Translations under genes and position numbers: made by a program
Notes under the pieces: generated by a model
The model's input: the letters and a program-made list of their open reading frames with translations, nothing else
Told to the model about the DNA's origin: nothing
The model's database searches: none
NCBI GenBank assembly: GCA_038110465.1
Contig: JAYNJU010000022.1
Location: forward strand, 1 to 8,147
Direction of reading: 5' to 3'
DNA length: 8,147 nt
DNA from: Marisimplicoccus sp038110465
GTDB taxonomy: Bacteria; Bacteroidota; Bacteroidia; Flavobacteriales; Flavobacteriaceae
Part shown: positions 1 through 6,602 of the stretch, one piece after another
How the letters are laid out: each line of letters starts with the position of its first letter
Position numbering within the stretch: position 1 is the first letter of the stretch

Positions 1-1061
1 GCAATTTCCCATGCAGTATTAAAAATTAGTTTTGTTCTTTCAGTAAGAAGATCATATCTAATTTTATCAGGAGTATCACCTGGACCATGATAATCCTCAT
101 GAGTTCCACTGAAATAAAATATAACAGGAATATTATTTTTAGCAAAGTTAAAGTGGTCACTTCTCTCGTAGAAATTATTCGGATCATCGGGTGCATTAAA
201 AGTATAATCTAACTCAAGATTAACAGTCTCTTTATTAATTCTTTCAGATGTCTCATGAAGCATAGTGCTTAATCTGTCAGATCCAATCAAATAAATGTAT
301 CTATCATTATCTGAACCTCTATTAGGATCAGTTCTACCAATCATATCAACATTTAAATTAGTAATTGTTTGCTCAAGTGGATAAAGAGGATAATCTGTAT
401 AAAATCCTGATCCTAACAATCCTTTTTCCTCTGCAGTGACATGCAAAATTACGATTGATCTTTTTGGACCATTTCCATCTTCTTTTGCTAACTTAAATGC
501 TTGTGCAATTTCTAAAAGCGCAACAGAACCAGAACCATCATCATCAGCACCGTTATATATATCTTCACCTCTTTTACCAACATGATCAAGGTGAGCTGTT
601 ATCACAATATATTGATCTGGATATTCAGAGCCCTCAATAATAGCAGCAACATTTTCGGAATTAATAATTGTATCTATATCAGTTAGGTCTTTAAGATCAT
701 TTGAATCTGGCATAAAATTCTTCAATCTTTCTAAACTTTCTTCTTCAACGTATCCTCTTACTGAATCTGGATATTGATAGGGTAGGGTAACCATTTTTCC
801 TGGAAGATCAATCTGCATTTTTTGAAAGTAATCTTCAGTTCCTTTTGCAGGATTTATACTATTTTTTTTATAAAATTCTCTTATAAAATTAACAGCAAGT
901 TTTTGACCTTCTTTTCCAGCTTCTCTTCCTTCAAATTCATCAGATGCAAACTTCATAAGTAATTCTTTAAGATCATCAGATGTTATAGATTCAGAATATT
1001 TTTCCTGAGAATATCCAATTGATATTATAGATATAAATAATAATAATTTAAACTTTTTCAT
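1..1061 (-). CDS. Secreted M28-family zinc metallopeptidase (C-terminus missing at window edge)
   Basis: Reading frame open from ATG at 1061 down to base 1, giving 353 residues without a stop; the C-terminus lies outside the window. Residues 1-18 form a signal peptide (MKKFK, hydrophobic core, then GYS|QE), so the mature enzyme should be periplasmic or secreted. The metal site of the M28 (aminopeptidase Y/S, PA-type zinc peptidase) family is complete: H157 in AHLDH, D173 in GADDDGSG, the catalytic/ligand pair E211-E212 in TAEEKG, D239 in NVDMIGR, and H325 in YHGPGDTP. These are the five zinc ligands plus the general base expected for a di-zinc aminopeptidase. It probably releases N-terminal amino acids from peptides; the exact specificity cannot be read from sequence. 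The ATG lies 14 bp inside the 3' end of the DUF3050 gene, so the two are very likely co-transcribed and perhaps translationally coupled. Confidence 0.93.
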   Translation of the reverse strand, partial: MKKFKLLLFISIISIGYSQEKYSESITSDDLKELLMKFASDEFEGREAGKEGQKLAVNFIREFYKKNSINPAKGTEDYFQKMQIDLPGKMVTLPYQYPDSVRGYVEEESLERLKNFMPDSNDLKDLTDIDTIINSENVAAIIEGSEYPDQYIVITAHLDHVGKRGEDIYNGADDDGSGSVALLEIAQAFKLAKEDGNGPKRSIVILHVTAEEKGLLGSGFYTDYPLYPLEQTITNLNVDMIGRTDPNRGSDNDRYIYLIGSDRLSTMLHETSERINKETVNLELDYTFNAPDDPNNFYERSDHFNFAKNNIPVIFYFSGTHEDYHGPGDTPDKIRYDLLTERTKLIFNTAWEI

Positions 1062-1827
1062 AATTTTTTGATTTTGCTTTAATGTCATGTTCAATTCCAT
1101 TCCATAATGATATTCTTGACTTCAAGGCTTTTTCAGAAATCAACCTAGCTTCTGAAATTTTAATTGGATCATTTTCACATAAATACTCAAGCATTTCCAT
1201 AGCCATAGGTCCATGCATATCTCCATCAACCTCTATATGACGCTTAAAGTAATAAATTAATTTATTTAAATCATTATTATTAGTATTTAATCTCTCTATA
1301 AGTGGTAAGAACATATCTGGAATTAAGTCTTCTCTTCCATGAGTAAAAACAGATGCGATTTCATGAATTTTACCATTTTTTATTACTGAAAAAGTGAACG
1401 ATAGAAATTCTTTTACATATTCTTTTACATTTAAATTATTTATATCGATCTCTATTGTATCTAAATTATTCAAAGAGCTTATATTTTTTAAAATAGAATC
1501 AGTCTCAAGGCCAAATTCATTTGTAGCCTCTATATACATTTCAAAATGTGAGATAGGATTACCTTGCTCATCTTCATCAGTTTCTTCTCCTGCTACAATT
1601 TCATTAATTAGCTTTGCAGTTGCTCTATTTTTAGATGGATGCCAAGGTATTGAGACAGTTGTTAGGTTTAATTGTAAAAACTTAAGTAATGACATGAAAT
1701 CCCAAACTGCATATACATGTGCGTTTGAGAAGATTTTTAAATCTTCTAAATCTTTAATATTGCTATAAAGGGAATGATTTTTTAATTTATTTTTTAAAGG
1801 CTCAAGATTGGAATTAGTATTATTCAT
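1048..1827 (-). CDS. DUF3050 family protein (haem-oxygenase-like fold)
   Basis: A 259-aa protein I recognise as DUF3050 from its conserved blocks: HVYAVWDFMSLLK (37-49), the NEIVAGEETDED stretch (75-86), SHFEMYIEA (93-101), FTHGREDLIPDMF (161-173) and RHIEVDGDMHGPMA (196-209). It is soluble and helical, with no signal peptide. The family is of unknown function and is generally placed in the haem-oxygenase-like all-helical superfamily, some of whose members bind a di-iron centre. Here H37, E81/E82, H94, H163, H197, D201/D203 and H205 are the conserved polar residues that could be ligands; that assignment is inference. The full length of the family appears present. The gene follows a TATATTTG box and runs into the M28 peptidase gene with a 14-bp overlap. 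It is divergent from a LysE-type exporter across 46 bp. Confidence 0.9.
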   Translation of the reverse strand: MNNTNSNLEPLKNKLKNHSLYSNIKDLEDLKIFSNAHVYAVWDFMSLLKFLQLNLTTVSIPWHPSKNRATAKLINEIVAGEETDEDEQGNPISHFEMYIEATNEFGLETDSILKNISSLNNLDTIEIDINNLNVKEYVKEFLSFTFSVIKNGKIHEIASVFTHGREDLIPDMFLPLIERLNTNNNDLNKLIYYFKRHIEVDGDMHGPMAMEMLEYLCENDPIKISEARLISEKALKSRISLWNGIEHDIKAKSKNYEKV

Positions 1828-1835
1828 TAAATAAA

Positions 1836-1849
1836 ATTTGGTGCCAAAT
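1836..1849. promoter_or_regulatory. Interrupted palindrome in divergent intergenic region, possible operator
   Basis: ATTTGG-TG-CCAAAT is a perfect 6-bp inverted repeat with a 2-bp centre. It overlaps the putative -7 box of the DUF3050 gene and lies in the only shared space between that gene and the LysE-type exporter. The position suits a regulator acting on one or both genes, but the site is short and this is inference. Confidence 0.3.
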
Positions 1850-1852
1850 ATA
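1845..1852 (-). promoter_or_regulatory. Putative -7 box (TATATTTG) for the DUF3050-M28 operon
   Basis: Read on the minus strand the sequence is TATATTTG, matching the Bacteroidota consensus TAnnTTTG exactly. It lies 17 nt before the DUF3050 ATG. I see no clear TTG -33 element at the usual distance. No equally good box is visible on the plus strand for the divergent exporter. Confidence 0.5.
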
Positions 1853-1873
1853 ATTAATAATTAATTTCATATT

Positions 1874-2461
1874 ATGCAGGAAATATTTATGTTTCTTATA
1901 TCATCATTAGCTTTAACATTAATGCCAGGTCCTGATATACTTTTTGTAATTAATCAGAGTCTAAATAACAGAAAACATGGATTACTTGTTTCGCTTGGCT
2001 TATGTTCTGGATTATTGATTCACACTTGCTTAATTTCTTTTGGTTTATCATCTTTTATCGAGAATAACCCAAGTTTTATTGAATTTTTAAAATATTTTGG
2101 GGCTTGTTATTTGTTTTATTTAGCTTACTCAGAGTCTAAAAACAATAAGAATCTTAAAAGTGAAAGCAATAGTAAAAAATATTTTTTAAGAGGTTTGTAC
2201 ATGAATCTAATAAATCCAAAGGTTCTTCTCTTTTTTATAGCTTACTTACCAAACTTTATTTTTTCAGATTCAATAAAAGTTTCAAACCAAATACTATTAT
2301 TGGGATTTATTTTTATTATTCAAGCTTTTATTATATTCTCCATTGTCTCTTTAACTTCAAATTATATAAGTCAGAGGATAGGTGTTGAGGTAAATTCAAA
2401 GAAGATTAGGTACTTAAATGTCTTGATTTTCATTATAATAGGAATTCTTATACTATTATAG
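1874..2461 (+). CDS. LysE/RhtB family amino-acid exporter
   Basis: A 195-aa integral inner-membrane protein of the usual length for the LysE/RhtB translocator superfamily, which exports amino acids such as lysine, threonine, homoserine or leucine. The family signature near the first helix is present (LMPGPDILFV, 16-25), followed by QSLNNRKHGLLVSLGLCSG (28-46). The second signature NLINPKVLLFF (111-121) follows the cytoplasmic loop, which here is rich in Asn, Ser and Lys (about 88-105). Roughly six hydrophobic segments can be seen: about 3-25, 37-60, 68-87, 112-131, 140-160 and 178-195. The chosen ATG gives the standard N-terminus; there is no Shine-Dalgarno sequence. The substrate cannot be predicted. 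It is transcribed divergently from DUF3050 and ends 54 bp before guaB, which appears to have its own promoter. Confidence 0.92.
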   Translation: MQEIFMFLISSLALTLMPGPDILFVINQSLNNRKHGLLVSLGLCSGLLIHTCLISFGLSSFIENNPSFIEFLKYFGACYLFYLAYSESKNNKNLKSESNSKKYFLRGLYMNLINPKVLLFFIAYLPNFIFSDSIKVSNQILLLGFIFIIQAFIIFSIVSLTSNYISQRIGVEVNSKKIRYLNVLIFIIIGILILL

Positions 2462-2479
2462 ATATCATTCAATAATTTG

Positions 2480-2487
2480 TATATTTG
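2480..2487 (+). promoter_or_regulatory. Putative guaB -7 box (TATATTTG)
   Basis: TATATTTG matches TAnnTTTG exactly and ends 28 nt before the guaB ATG. A 10-bp perfect palindrome TTGCATGCAA (2485-2494) overlaps its 3' end and would cover the likely transcription start, so it may be an operator. A -33 TTG at standard spacing is not obvious. Confidence 0.5.
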
Positions 2488-2490
2488 CAT

Positions 2491-2513
2491 GCAATTAGTT
2501 CTCAGGTAATTGC
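2491..2513 (+). promoter_or_regulatory. Perfect stem-loop in the guaB leader
   Basis: Arms GCAATTA (2491-2497) and TAATTGC (2507-2513) are perfect reverse complements around a 9-nt loop, GTTCTCAGG. The stem ends 2 nt before the guaB ATG at 2516 and begins about where transcription from the 2480-2487 box should start, so it would fill the whole 5' leader. It could limit ribosome access, stabilise the mRNA, or be a DNA site for a dimeric regulator. The pairing is seen directly; the role is inference. It is too small to be a known purine riboswitch. Confidence 0.4.
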
Positions 2514-2515
2514 TT

Positions 2516-3988
2516 ATGTCTAATTCAAAATTTGTCGGAGAAGGTCTAACATACGAAGATGTATTATTAGTACCTGCTTATTCAAAAGTTCTTCCATCAG
2601 AAGTATCTTTAAAAACTAAATTTAGTAGAAATATTTCATTAAATATTCCTATTGTATCTGCAGCAATGGATACAGTTACTGAAAGCAAAATGGCTATCGC
2701 AATTGCTAGTGAAGGTGGGATTGGTGTTATTCATAAAAATTTATCAAAAGAAGATCAGGCAAATGAAGTTAAGCTAGTAAAAAGGGCTGAATCAGGAATG
2801 ATAATCGACCCTGTTACACTAAGTCCAGAATCTCATGTTATTGATGCCAAAAATAATATGAAAAAGTATAAAATAGGTGGTATACCTGTTGTCTCAGATT
2901 CTGGAATATTAGTTGGAATTGTAACAAATAGAGATTTAAGATTTGAAAAAGATAATTCAAAAAAGCTTTCTGAAGTGATGACAAGTAAAAATTTAATTAC
3001 TGCTAAGATAGGGACATCACTTACAGAAGCGGAAGAAATACTCCAAAGTCATAAAATTGAAAAACTCCCAGTTGTTAACTCCAAAGGAGTTTTAGTTGGT
3101 CTAATAACCTTTAGAGATATTAATAAACACTCTGAAAAACCTACTTCAAATAAAGATAAGCTTGGAAGATTAATGGTTGCTGCTGCAGTAGGAACTGGAG
3201 AAGATTTTTTTGATAGGTCCAAAATGTTAATCGACAGTGGTGCAGATGCAATTGTAATCGATACTGCTCACGCCCATTCTTCAAGAGTTGGAGATGTGCT
3301 AAAAAAACTTAAAGATTCATTTGAAAGTACTGATATTATAGTAGGTAATATAGCTACAGGAGAGGCTGCAGAGTTTTTAAAAGAAAATGGAGCTGATGGG
3401 GTCAAAGTTGGTATAGGTCCAGGGTCTATTTGCACTACAAGAGTAGTAGCTGGAGTAGGCTTTCCTCAATTATCAGCAATTTTGAACGTGTCAGAAGCTA
3501 TTAAAAATTCAGATGTACCTATTATTGCAGATGGAGGTATTAGATATACCGGCGACATAGCAAAAGCTATTGCTGCTGGAGCAGATTCTGTTATGCTTGG
3601 CTCTCTCATAGCTGGAACTGAAGAATCTCCAGGTGAAACAATCATATATGAAGGTAGAAAATTTAAGACATATAGAGGTATGGGGTCAGTAGAAGCTATG
3701 CAAATGGGAAGTAAAGATCGATATTTTCAATCTGAAGAGTCTGATACTAAAAAACTGGTGCCTGAGGGAATTGTTGGAAGAGTTCCATATAAGGGACAGT
3801 TAAATGAAAGCATACACCAATTTGTTGGTGGTTTAAGATCAGGAATGGGATATTGCGGGTCAAAAGATATAAAATCTCTAAAAGAAACATCTAAATTTGT
3901 TAAAATTACAGGATCTGGAATTAGAGAAAGTCACCCTCATAATGTGTCCATTACAAAAGAAGCTCCTAATTACAGTCCTCCTAAATAA
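2516..3988 (+). CDS. guaB: Inosine-5'-monophosphate dehydrogenase
   Basis: Cytosolic enzyme that oxidises IMP to XMP with NAD+, the first committed and rate-limiting step of guanine nucleotide synthesis. The 490-aa protein has the normal length and architecture: N-terminal barrel part (LTYEDVLLVPAYS), two tandem CBS domains at about residues 94-205 (each with a GIPVV / KLPVV core and a GIVTNRD / GLITFRD end), then the rest of the TIM barrel. Key residues are present: the NAD-contacting D249 in VIDTAHAH, the catalytic C306 in GPGSICTTR, the GGIRYTGD phosphate-binding segment, the MGSLIAGT-like loop (MLGSLIAGTEESPG), and the mobile-flap Arg-Tyr dyad R402-Y403 in SKDRYFQ. I chose the ATG at 2516 because the in-frame TTG at 2510 lies inside a leader hairpin and adds only two residues. 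A TATATTTG box precedes it. It is followed after 6 bp by the lipoprotein gene. Confidence 0.97.
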   Translation: MSNSKFVGEGLTYEDVLLVPAYSKVLPSEVSLKTKFSRNISLNIPIVSAAMDTVTESKMAIAIASEGGIGVIHKNLSKEDQANEVKLVKRAESGMIIDPVTLSPESHVIDAKNNMKKYKIGGIPVVSDSGILVGIVTNRDLRFEKDNSKKLSEVMTSKNLITAKIGTSLTEAEEILQSHKIEKLPVVNSKGVLVGLITFRDINKHSEKPTSNKDKLGRLMVAAAVGTGEDFFDRSKMLIDSGADAIVIDTAHAHSSRVGDVLKKLKDSFESTDIIVGNIATGEAAEFLKENGADGVKVGIGPGSICTTRVVAGVGFPQLSAILNVSEAIKNSDVPIIADGGIRYTGDIAKAIAAGADSVMLGSLIAGTEESPGETIIYEGRKFKTYRGMGSVEAMQMGSKDRYFQSEESDTKKLVPEGIVGRVPYKGQLNESIHQFVGGLRSGMGYCGSKDIKSLKETSKFVKITGSGIRESHPHNVSITKEAPNYSPPK

Positions 3989-3994
3989 ATTATT

Positions 3995-4828
3995 TTGAAA
4001 AAAAAACTATTTATTCTATTTAGTTTATTTTTTTTTAGCTGTCAAGAAATATCAAATAATAATAACAGCTTAATAGCAAGAGCTGGAGAGAATTTTTTAT
4101 TTCAAGATGATCTTCCAAAATTTAATTCTGAGGAAGATAGTATCAAAAGATATCTAAACTTTATTGAATCATGGGCAAAAGAAAACATATTATATGATCT
4201 CTCTTTAACAAACCTATCTCAATCTAAAAAAAATGAAATCGATAAGCTAGTTGAGAAATTTAGAATTGATTTATACATTAATTCATATAAGGATCTTATA
4301 ATTAACTCTAGGATTGATTCAATTGTAGATCAAAATGATATTGAATCATATTATGAGTCTAACACAAATAACTTTAGTTTAAATGAAAATTTAATAAAAT
4401 ATAGATATTTAAAAGTTCCATCTGATAACTTTAACTTAAGTAGAATAAGAAGGAATTTTATTCGTATGAACGATGATGATAGAGTTTTTCTTGATTCTCT
4501 TAATTTTCAATTTGCTGATACTAAATTAAATGATACATTATGGATTACAGAAAGGGAAGTTATTTCATCATTAGAATTTTTAAACCAATCAAATAAATCT
4601 AATTATTTTAGAGCTAATAGGTTATTTGAAATAAATTCAGATGAATATGTAGAATATTTTTATGTTAAAGATTTACTTAAATCTGGGAATATTCCTCCCT
4701 TATCCTATCTTTACGAAAGAATAAGATCTATAATTATCAATCAAAGAAAAATAGAATTATTACAAAATATAAATAACGAAATTTTAAAAGATGCGATTAA
4801 ATCAAATAAATATGAAGTATTTAAATAG
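3995..4828 (+). CDS. Putative SurA_N-like periplasmic lipoprotein, TTG start
   Basis: A 277-aa protein beginning at TTG, the only sensible start because the next in-frame Met is near residue 158 and the TTG opens a classical signal sequence (MKKK, hydrophobic core, FFFSC). C16 would be the lipidated cysteine; the lipobox is slightly imperfect (Phe at -3). Residues about 25-125 resemble the SurA N-terminal chaperone domain: a short strand (LIARAGENFLFQDDL), an amphipathic helix ending WAKENILYDLS, then long helices and an IESYYESNTNNF segment typical of the approach to a parvulin domain. I see no parvulin catalytic motif, so it is likely a chaperone-like partner, not an isomerase. It sits between guaB (6 bp away) and a SurA-like gene (overlap 17 bp). 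Homopolymer tracts A9 (3998-4006) and T9 (4028-4036) lie in the signal-peptide codons. The assignment rests on pattern and context and is moderate. Confidence 0.75.
   Translation: MKKKLFILFSLFFFSCQEISNNNNSLIARAGENFLFQDDLPKFNSEEDSIKRYLNFIESWAKENILYDLSLTNLSQSKKNEIDKLVEKFRIDLYINSYKDLIINSRIDSIVDQNDIESYYESNTNNFSLNENLIKYRYLKVPSDNFNLSRIRRNFIRMNDDDRVFLDSLNFQFADTKLNDTLWITEREVISSLEFLNQSNKSNYFRANRLFEINSDEYVEYFYVKDLLKSGNIPPLSYLYERIRSIIINQRKIELLQNINNEILKDAIKSNKYEVFK
3998..4036 (+). repeat. Paired A9 and T9 homopolymer tracts in the lipoprotein signal-peptide codons
   Basis: Nine A at 3998-4006 immediately follow the TTG start and nine T occur at 4028-4036, both within the first 14 codons. Such tracts are slippage-prone during replication and transcription; a one-base change in either would shift the frame and abolish the protein. 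The tracts are seen directly; any regulatory use is inference and low-complexity AT coding sequence may explain them. Confidence 0.4.
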
Positions 4829-6158
4829 TATTTTACTTTTTCTTTTTATGCAATTCTCTTACTCACAAGAAAAAATAAAAGTTGATGGAATCTCTTCAGT
4901 AGTTGGAGACTTTATTATCCTTGATTCTGATATTGATAAAGTTTTAATAGATATGGAATCACAGGGATTATCTACAAGGGGAGTATCAAAATGTCAATTA
5001 CTTGGTAAGTTAATGGAAGATAAATTATATGCTCATCATGCTGTTCAAGATAGTCTGGAGCTTTCAGATAATGAAATATATGACTATGTTGATAGACAAA
5101 TTGAATACTTTACAGAGCAATTAGGTGGAATTGATAAAGTTTTAGAATTCTATAATAAAAGAGATGAGATTTCTTTTAGAGATGAGTTATTTGAAATAAA
5201 TAAAACTCAAAGACTTTCTGAAATGATGCAACAAACAATTGTAGAAAAAGTTGAAATAACACCTGAAGAAGTAAGACAGTTTTTTAATGCAATTCCTGCC
5301 ATAGATCTACCAATATTTGGAACAGAGTTAGAAATTGCTCAAATTGTGATTGAACCTAAAGTTTCTGATGAAGAAACGCAAAGAATTATTGATCAACTTA
5401 AATTATTTAGAGAAGATATTCTTGAAGGAGGAATGAGCTTTGCATCAAAAGCACTTTTATATTCACAGGATCCTGGATCTAGAAGTAAAGGTGGTAGATA
5501 TACTTTAAACAGAAAAAAACCAAGAATGGCTAAAGAATTTAGAGATGTTGCTTTTTCCCTAAGAGAAGGCGAGATTTCTCAGCCATTTAAAACAGAATTT
5601 GGATGGCATATAATTCAGCTTGATAATGTGAGAGGTCAAGAAATAGATATTAGGCATATTTTATTGATTCCAAAAATTTCTGATGATGAGCTTAAAGATG
5701 CTAAAGAATTAATTGAAAATTTAAGAGAAAGGATATCCAACAATGAAATTAATTTCTCTGATGCTGCTCTTCAATTTTCTAACGAAAAAGAGACAAGACT
5801 TAATGGAGGTGTTATCATTAACCCAAGTACAAATGATACTAGGTTTGAGCTAACTAAAATGGATCCTATTTTATACTCTCAAGTTAAAGATCTTCAAGAC
5901 AATGAGGTAAGCTTACCATTATTAGATAATTCAGATAACAGTGTTCCAAAATATAAAATTCTAAAAGTCACAAATAGATTTGATGAGCATGTAGCTGACT
6001 TTTCAATTGATTATGTAAAAATTAAGGAGCTTGCATTAACTGATAAACAATTAAAAACTGTTAAAAAGTGGATGGAAGAAAAAATTACTGAAACTTATGT
6101 AAATATCAACAATGATTCTAGTTACTGTAATTTTGCATATAATTGGAAAAAAGAATAA
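4812..6158 (+). CDS. SurA-like periplasmic chaperone / peptidyl-prolyl isomerase
   Basis: A 448-aa periplasmic protein that should escort outer-membrane proteins to the BAM machinery. Residues 1-18 form a signal peptide ending FSYS|QE. I chose ATG 4812 over ATG 4791 because it places that signal peptide at the terminus and reduces overlap with the upstream gene to 17 bp. The N-terminal SurA_N-like domain (about 25-165) has the conserved SKCQLLGKLMEDKLYAHHA block. Two parvulin-type domains follow, at about 170-273 and 278-388. The first keeps the KGGRYT and FGWHIIQL (H266) motifs but has Gln177 where parvulins have the His of the first strand (EIAQIVIEP). The second keeps RHILL (H282) but lacks the final GWH motif. 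The two halves of the consensus active site are therefore split between domains. A short C-terminal segment follows. It is the last gene of the run from guaB, and its stop abuts the crtZ stop. Confidence 0.9.
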   Translation: MKYLNSILLFLFMQFSYSQEKIKVDGISSVVGDFIILDSDIDKVLIDMESQGLSTRGVSKCQLLGKLMEDKLYAHHAVQDSLELSDNEIYDYVDRQIEYFTEQLGGIDKVLEFYNKRDEISFRDELFEINKTQRLSEMMQQTIVEKVEITPEEVRQFFNAIPAIDLPIFGTELEIAQIVIEPKVSDEETQRIIDQLKLFREDILEGGMSFASKALLYSQDPGSRSKGGRYTLNRKKPRMAKEFRDVAFSLREGEISQPFKTEFGWHIIQLDNVRGQEIDIRHILLIPKISDDELKDAKELIENLRERISNNEINFSDAALQFSNEKETRLNGGVIINPSTNDTRFELTKMDPILYSQVKDLQDNEVSLPLLDNSDNSVPKYKILKVTNRFDEHVADFSIDYVKIKELALTDKQLKTVKKWMEEKITETYVNINNDSSYCNFAYNWKKE

Positions 6159-6602
6159 TTACTTAAAGTATTTTCTCGGGACTATTAGCATCCCGAAGCA
6201 TTCTCCTCCATCTTTGTTAATATTCTTGTGATGTATTTTATGAGCTCTTCTAAGACCTCTGGCGTATTTGTTATCAATATTTCTTAAAAACTTGAATCTT
6301 TGATGAATAAATACATCATGTACAATGAAATATGCAAATCCATATAAAAAAATTCCTATGGCTATAGGAAGACCTAACCAAAGTCCTTTTCCCCATAAAA
6401 CAACAAATCCTGCACTAAGAAACGCATAGAAAAAAAAGAAAAGGTCATTTCTTTCAAACCATGACTTGTGATCTTTTTTATGATGATCTTTATGGAGAAC
6501 CCATAAAGGACCATGCATGATATACTTATGATTAAACCATGCGGTAAACTCAGTTATTAAAAAGGAGCCTAGAAGGGTTAATATCCATATTACTATATCC
6601 AT
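6159..6602 (-). CDS. crtZ: Beta-carotene hydroxylase (CrtZ type)
   Basis: A 147-aa membrane non-haem di-iron hydroxylase of the fatty-acid-hydroxylase superfamily, converting beta-carotene through cryptoxanthin to zeaxanthin by 3-hydroxylation of the beta-ionone rings. All four histidine boxes of CrtZ are intact: H25-x4-H30 (HKYIMH), H37-x2-H40-H41 (HKDHH), H95-x4-H100 (HDVFIH) and H121-x2-H124-H125 (HKIHH). Three or so hydrophobic segments are visible (about 2-20, 53-70, 76-95). The length suits the compact bacterial enzyme. Its ATG overlaps the end of crtB by 10 bp (ATGGATATAG, in which TAG is the crtB stop), indicating one transcript and likely translational coupling. Its TAA abuts the TAA of the SurA-like gene with no intergenic base. 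Confidence 0.95.
   Translation of the reverse strand: MDIVIWILTLLGSFLITEFTAWFNHKYIMHGPLWVLHKDHHKKDHKSWFERNDLFFFFYAFLSAGFVVLWGKGLWLGLPIAIGIFLYGFAYFIVHDVFIHQRFKFLRNIDNKYARGLRRAHKIHHKNINKDGGECFGMLIVPRKYFK
6176..6196 (-). other. Stem-loop in the crtZ 3' end near convergent stops
   Basis: TCGGGA (6176-6181) and TCCCGA (6191-6196) form a 6-bp GC-rich stem around a 9-nt loop, unusual in this AT-rich sequence. It lies inside the last codons of crtZ, 18 bp beyond the SurA-like stop. With no intergenic space it could assist termination from either side, but no U-run follows directly in either direction, so a terminator call would be weak. Confidence 0.25.

Noticed and set aside
1394..1768. Plus-strand open frame of 124 codons
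   Set aside because: It lies wholly opposite the DUF3050 gene, whose protein has clear family blocks; the plus-strand translation is low-complexity Ser/Ile/Phe without any recognisable domain.
2510..2515. TTG at 2510 as the guaB start
   Set aside because: It adds only Met-Leu before the ATG at 2516, lies within the 3' arm of the leader hairpin, and the ATG gives the usual IMP dehydrogenase N-terminus.
4791..4811. ATG at 4791 as the SurA-like start
   Set aside because: It would put seven polar residues ahead of a standard signal peptide and lengthen the overlap with the lipoprotein gene to 38 bp; ATG 4812 is better.
6176..6196. Rho-independent terminator for crtZ or the SurA-like gene
   Set aside because: The stem is good but no U-run follows it directly in either direction, so I list it only as a stem-loop.
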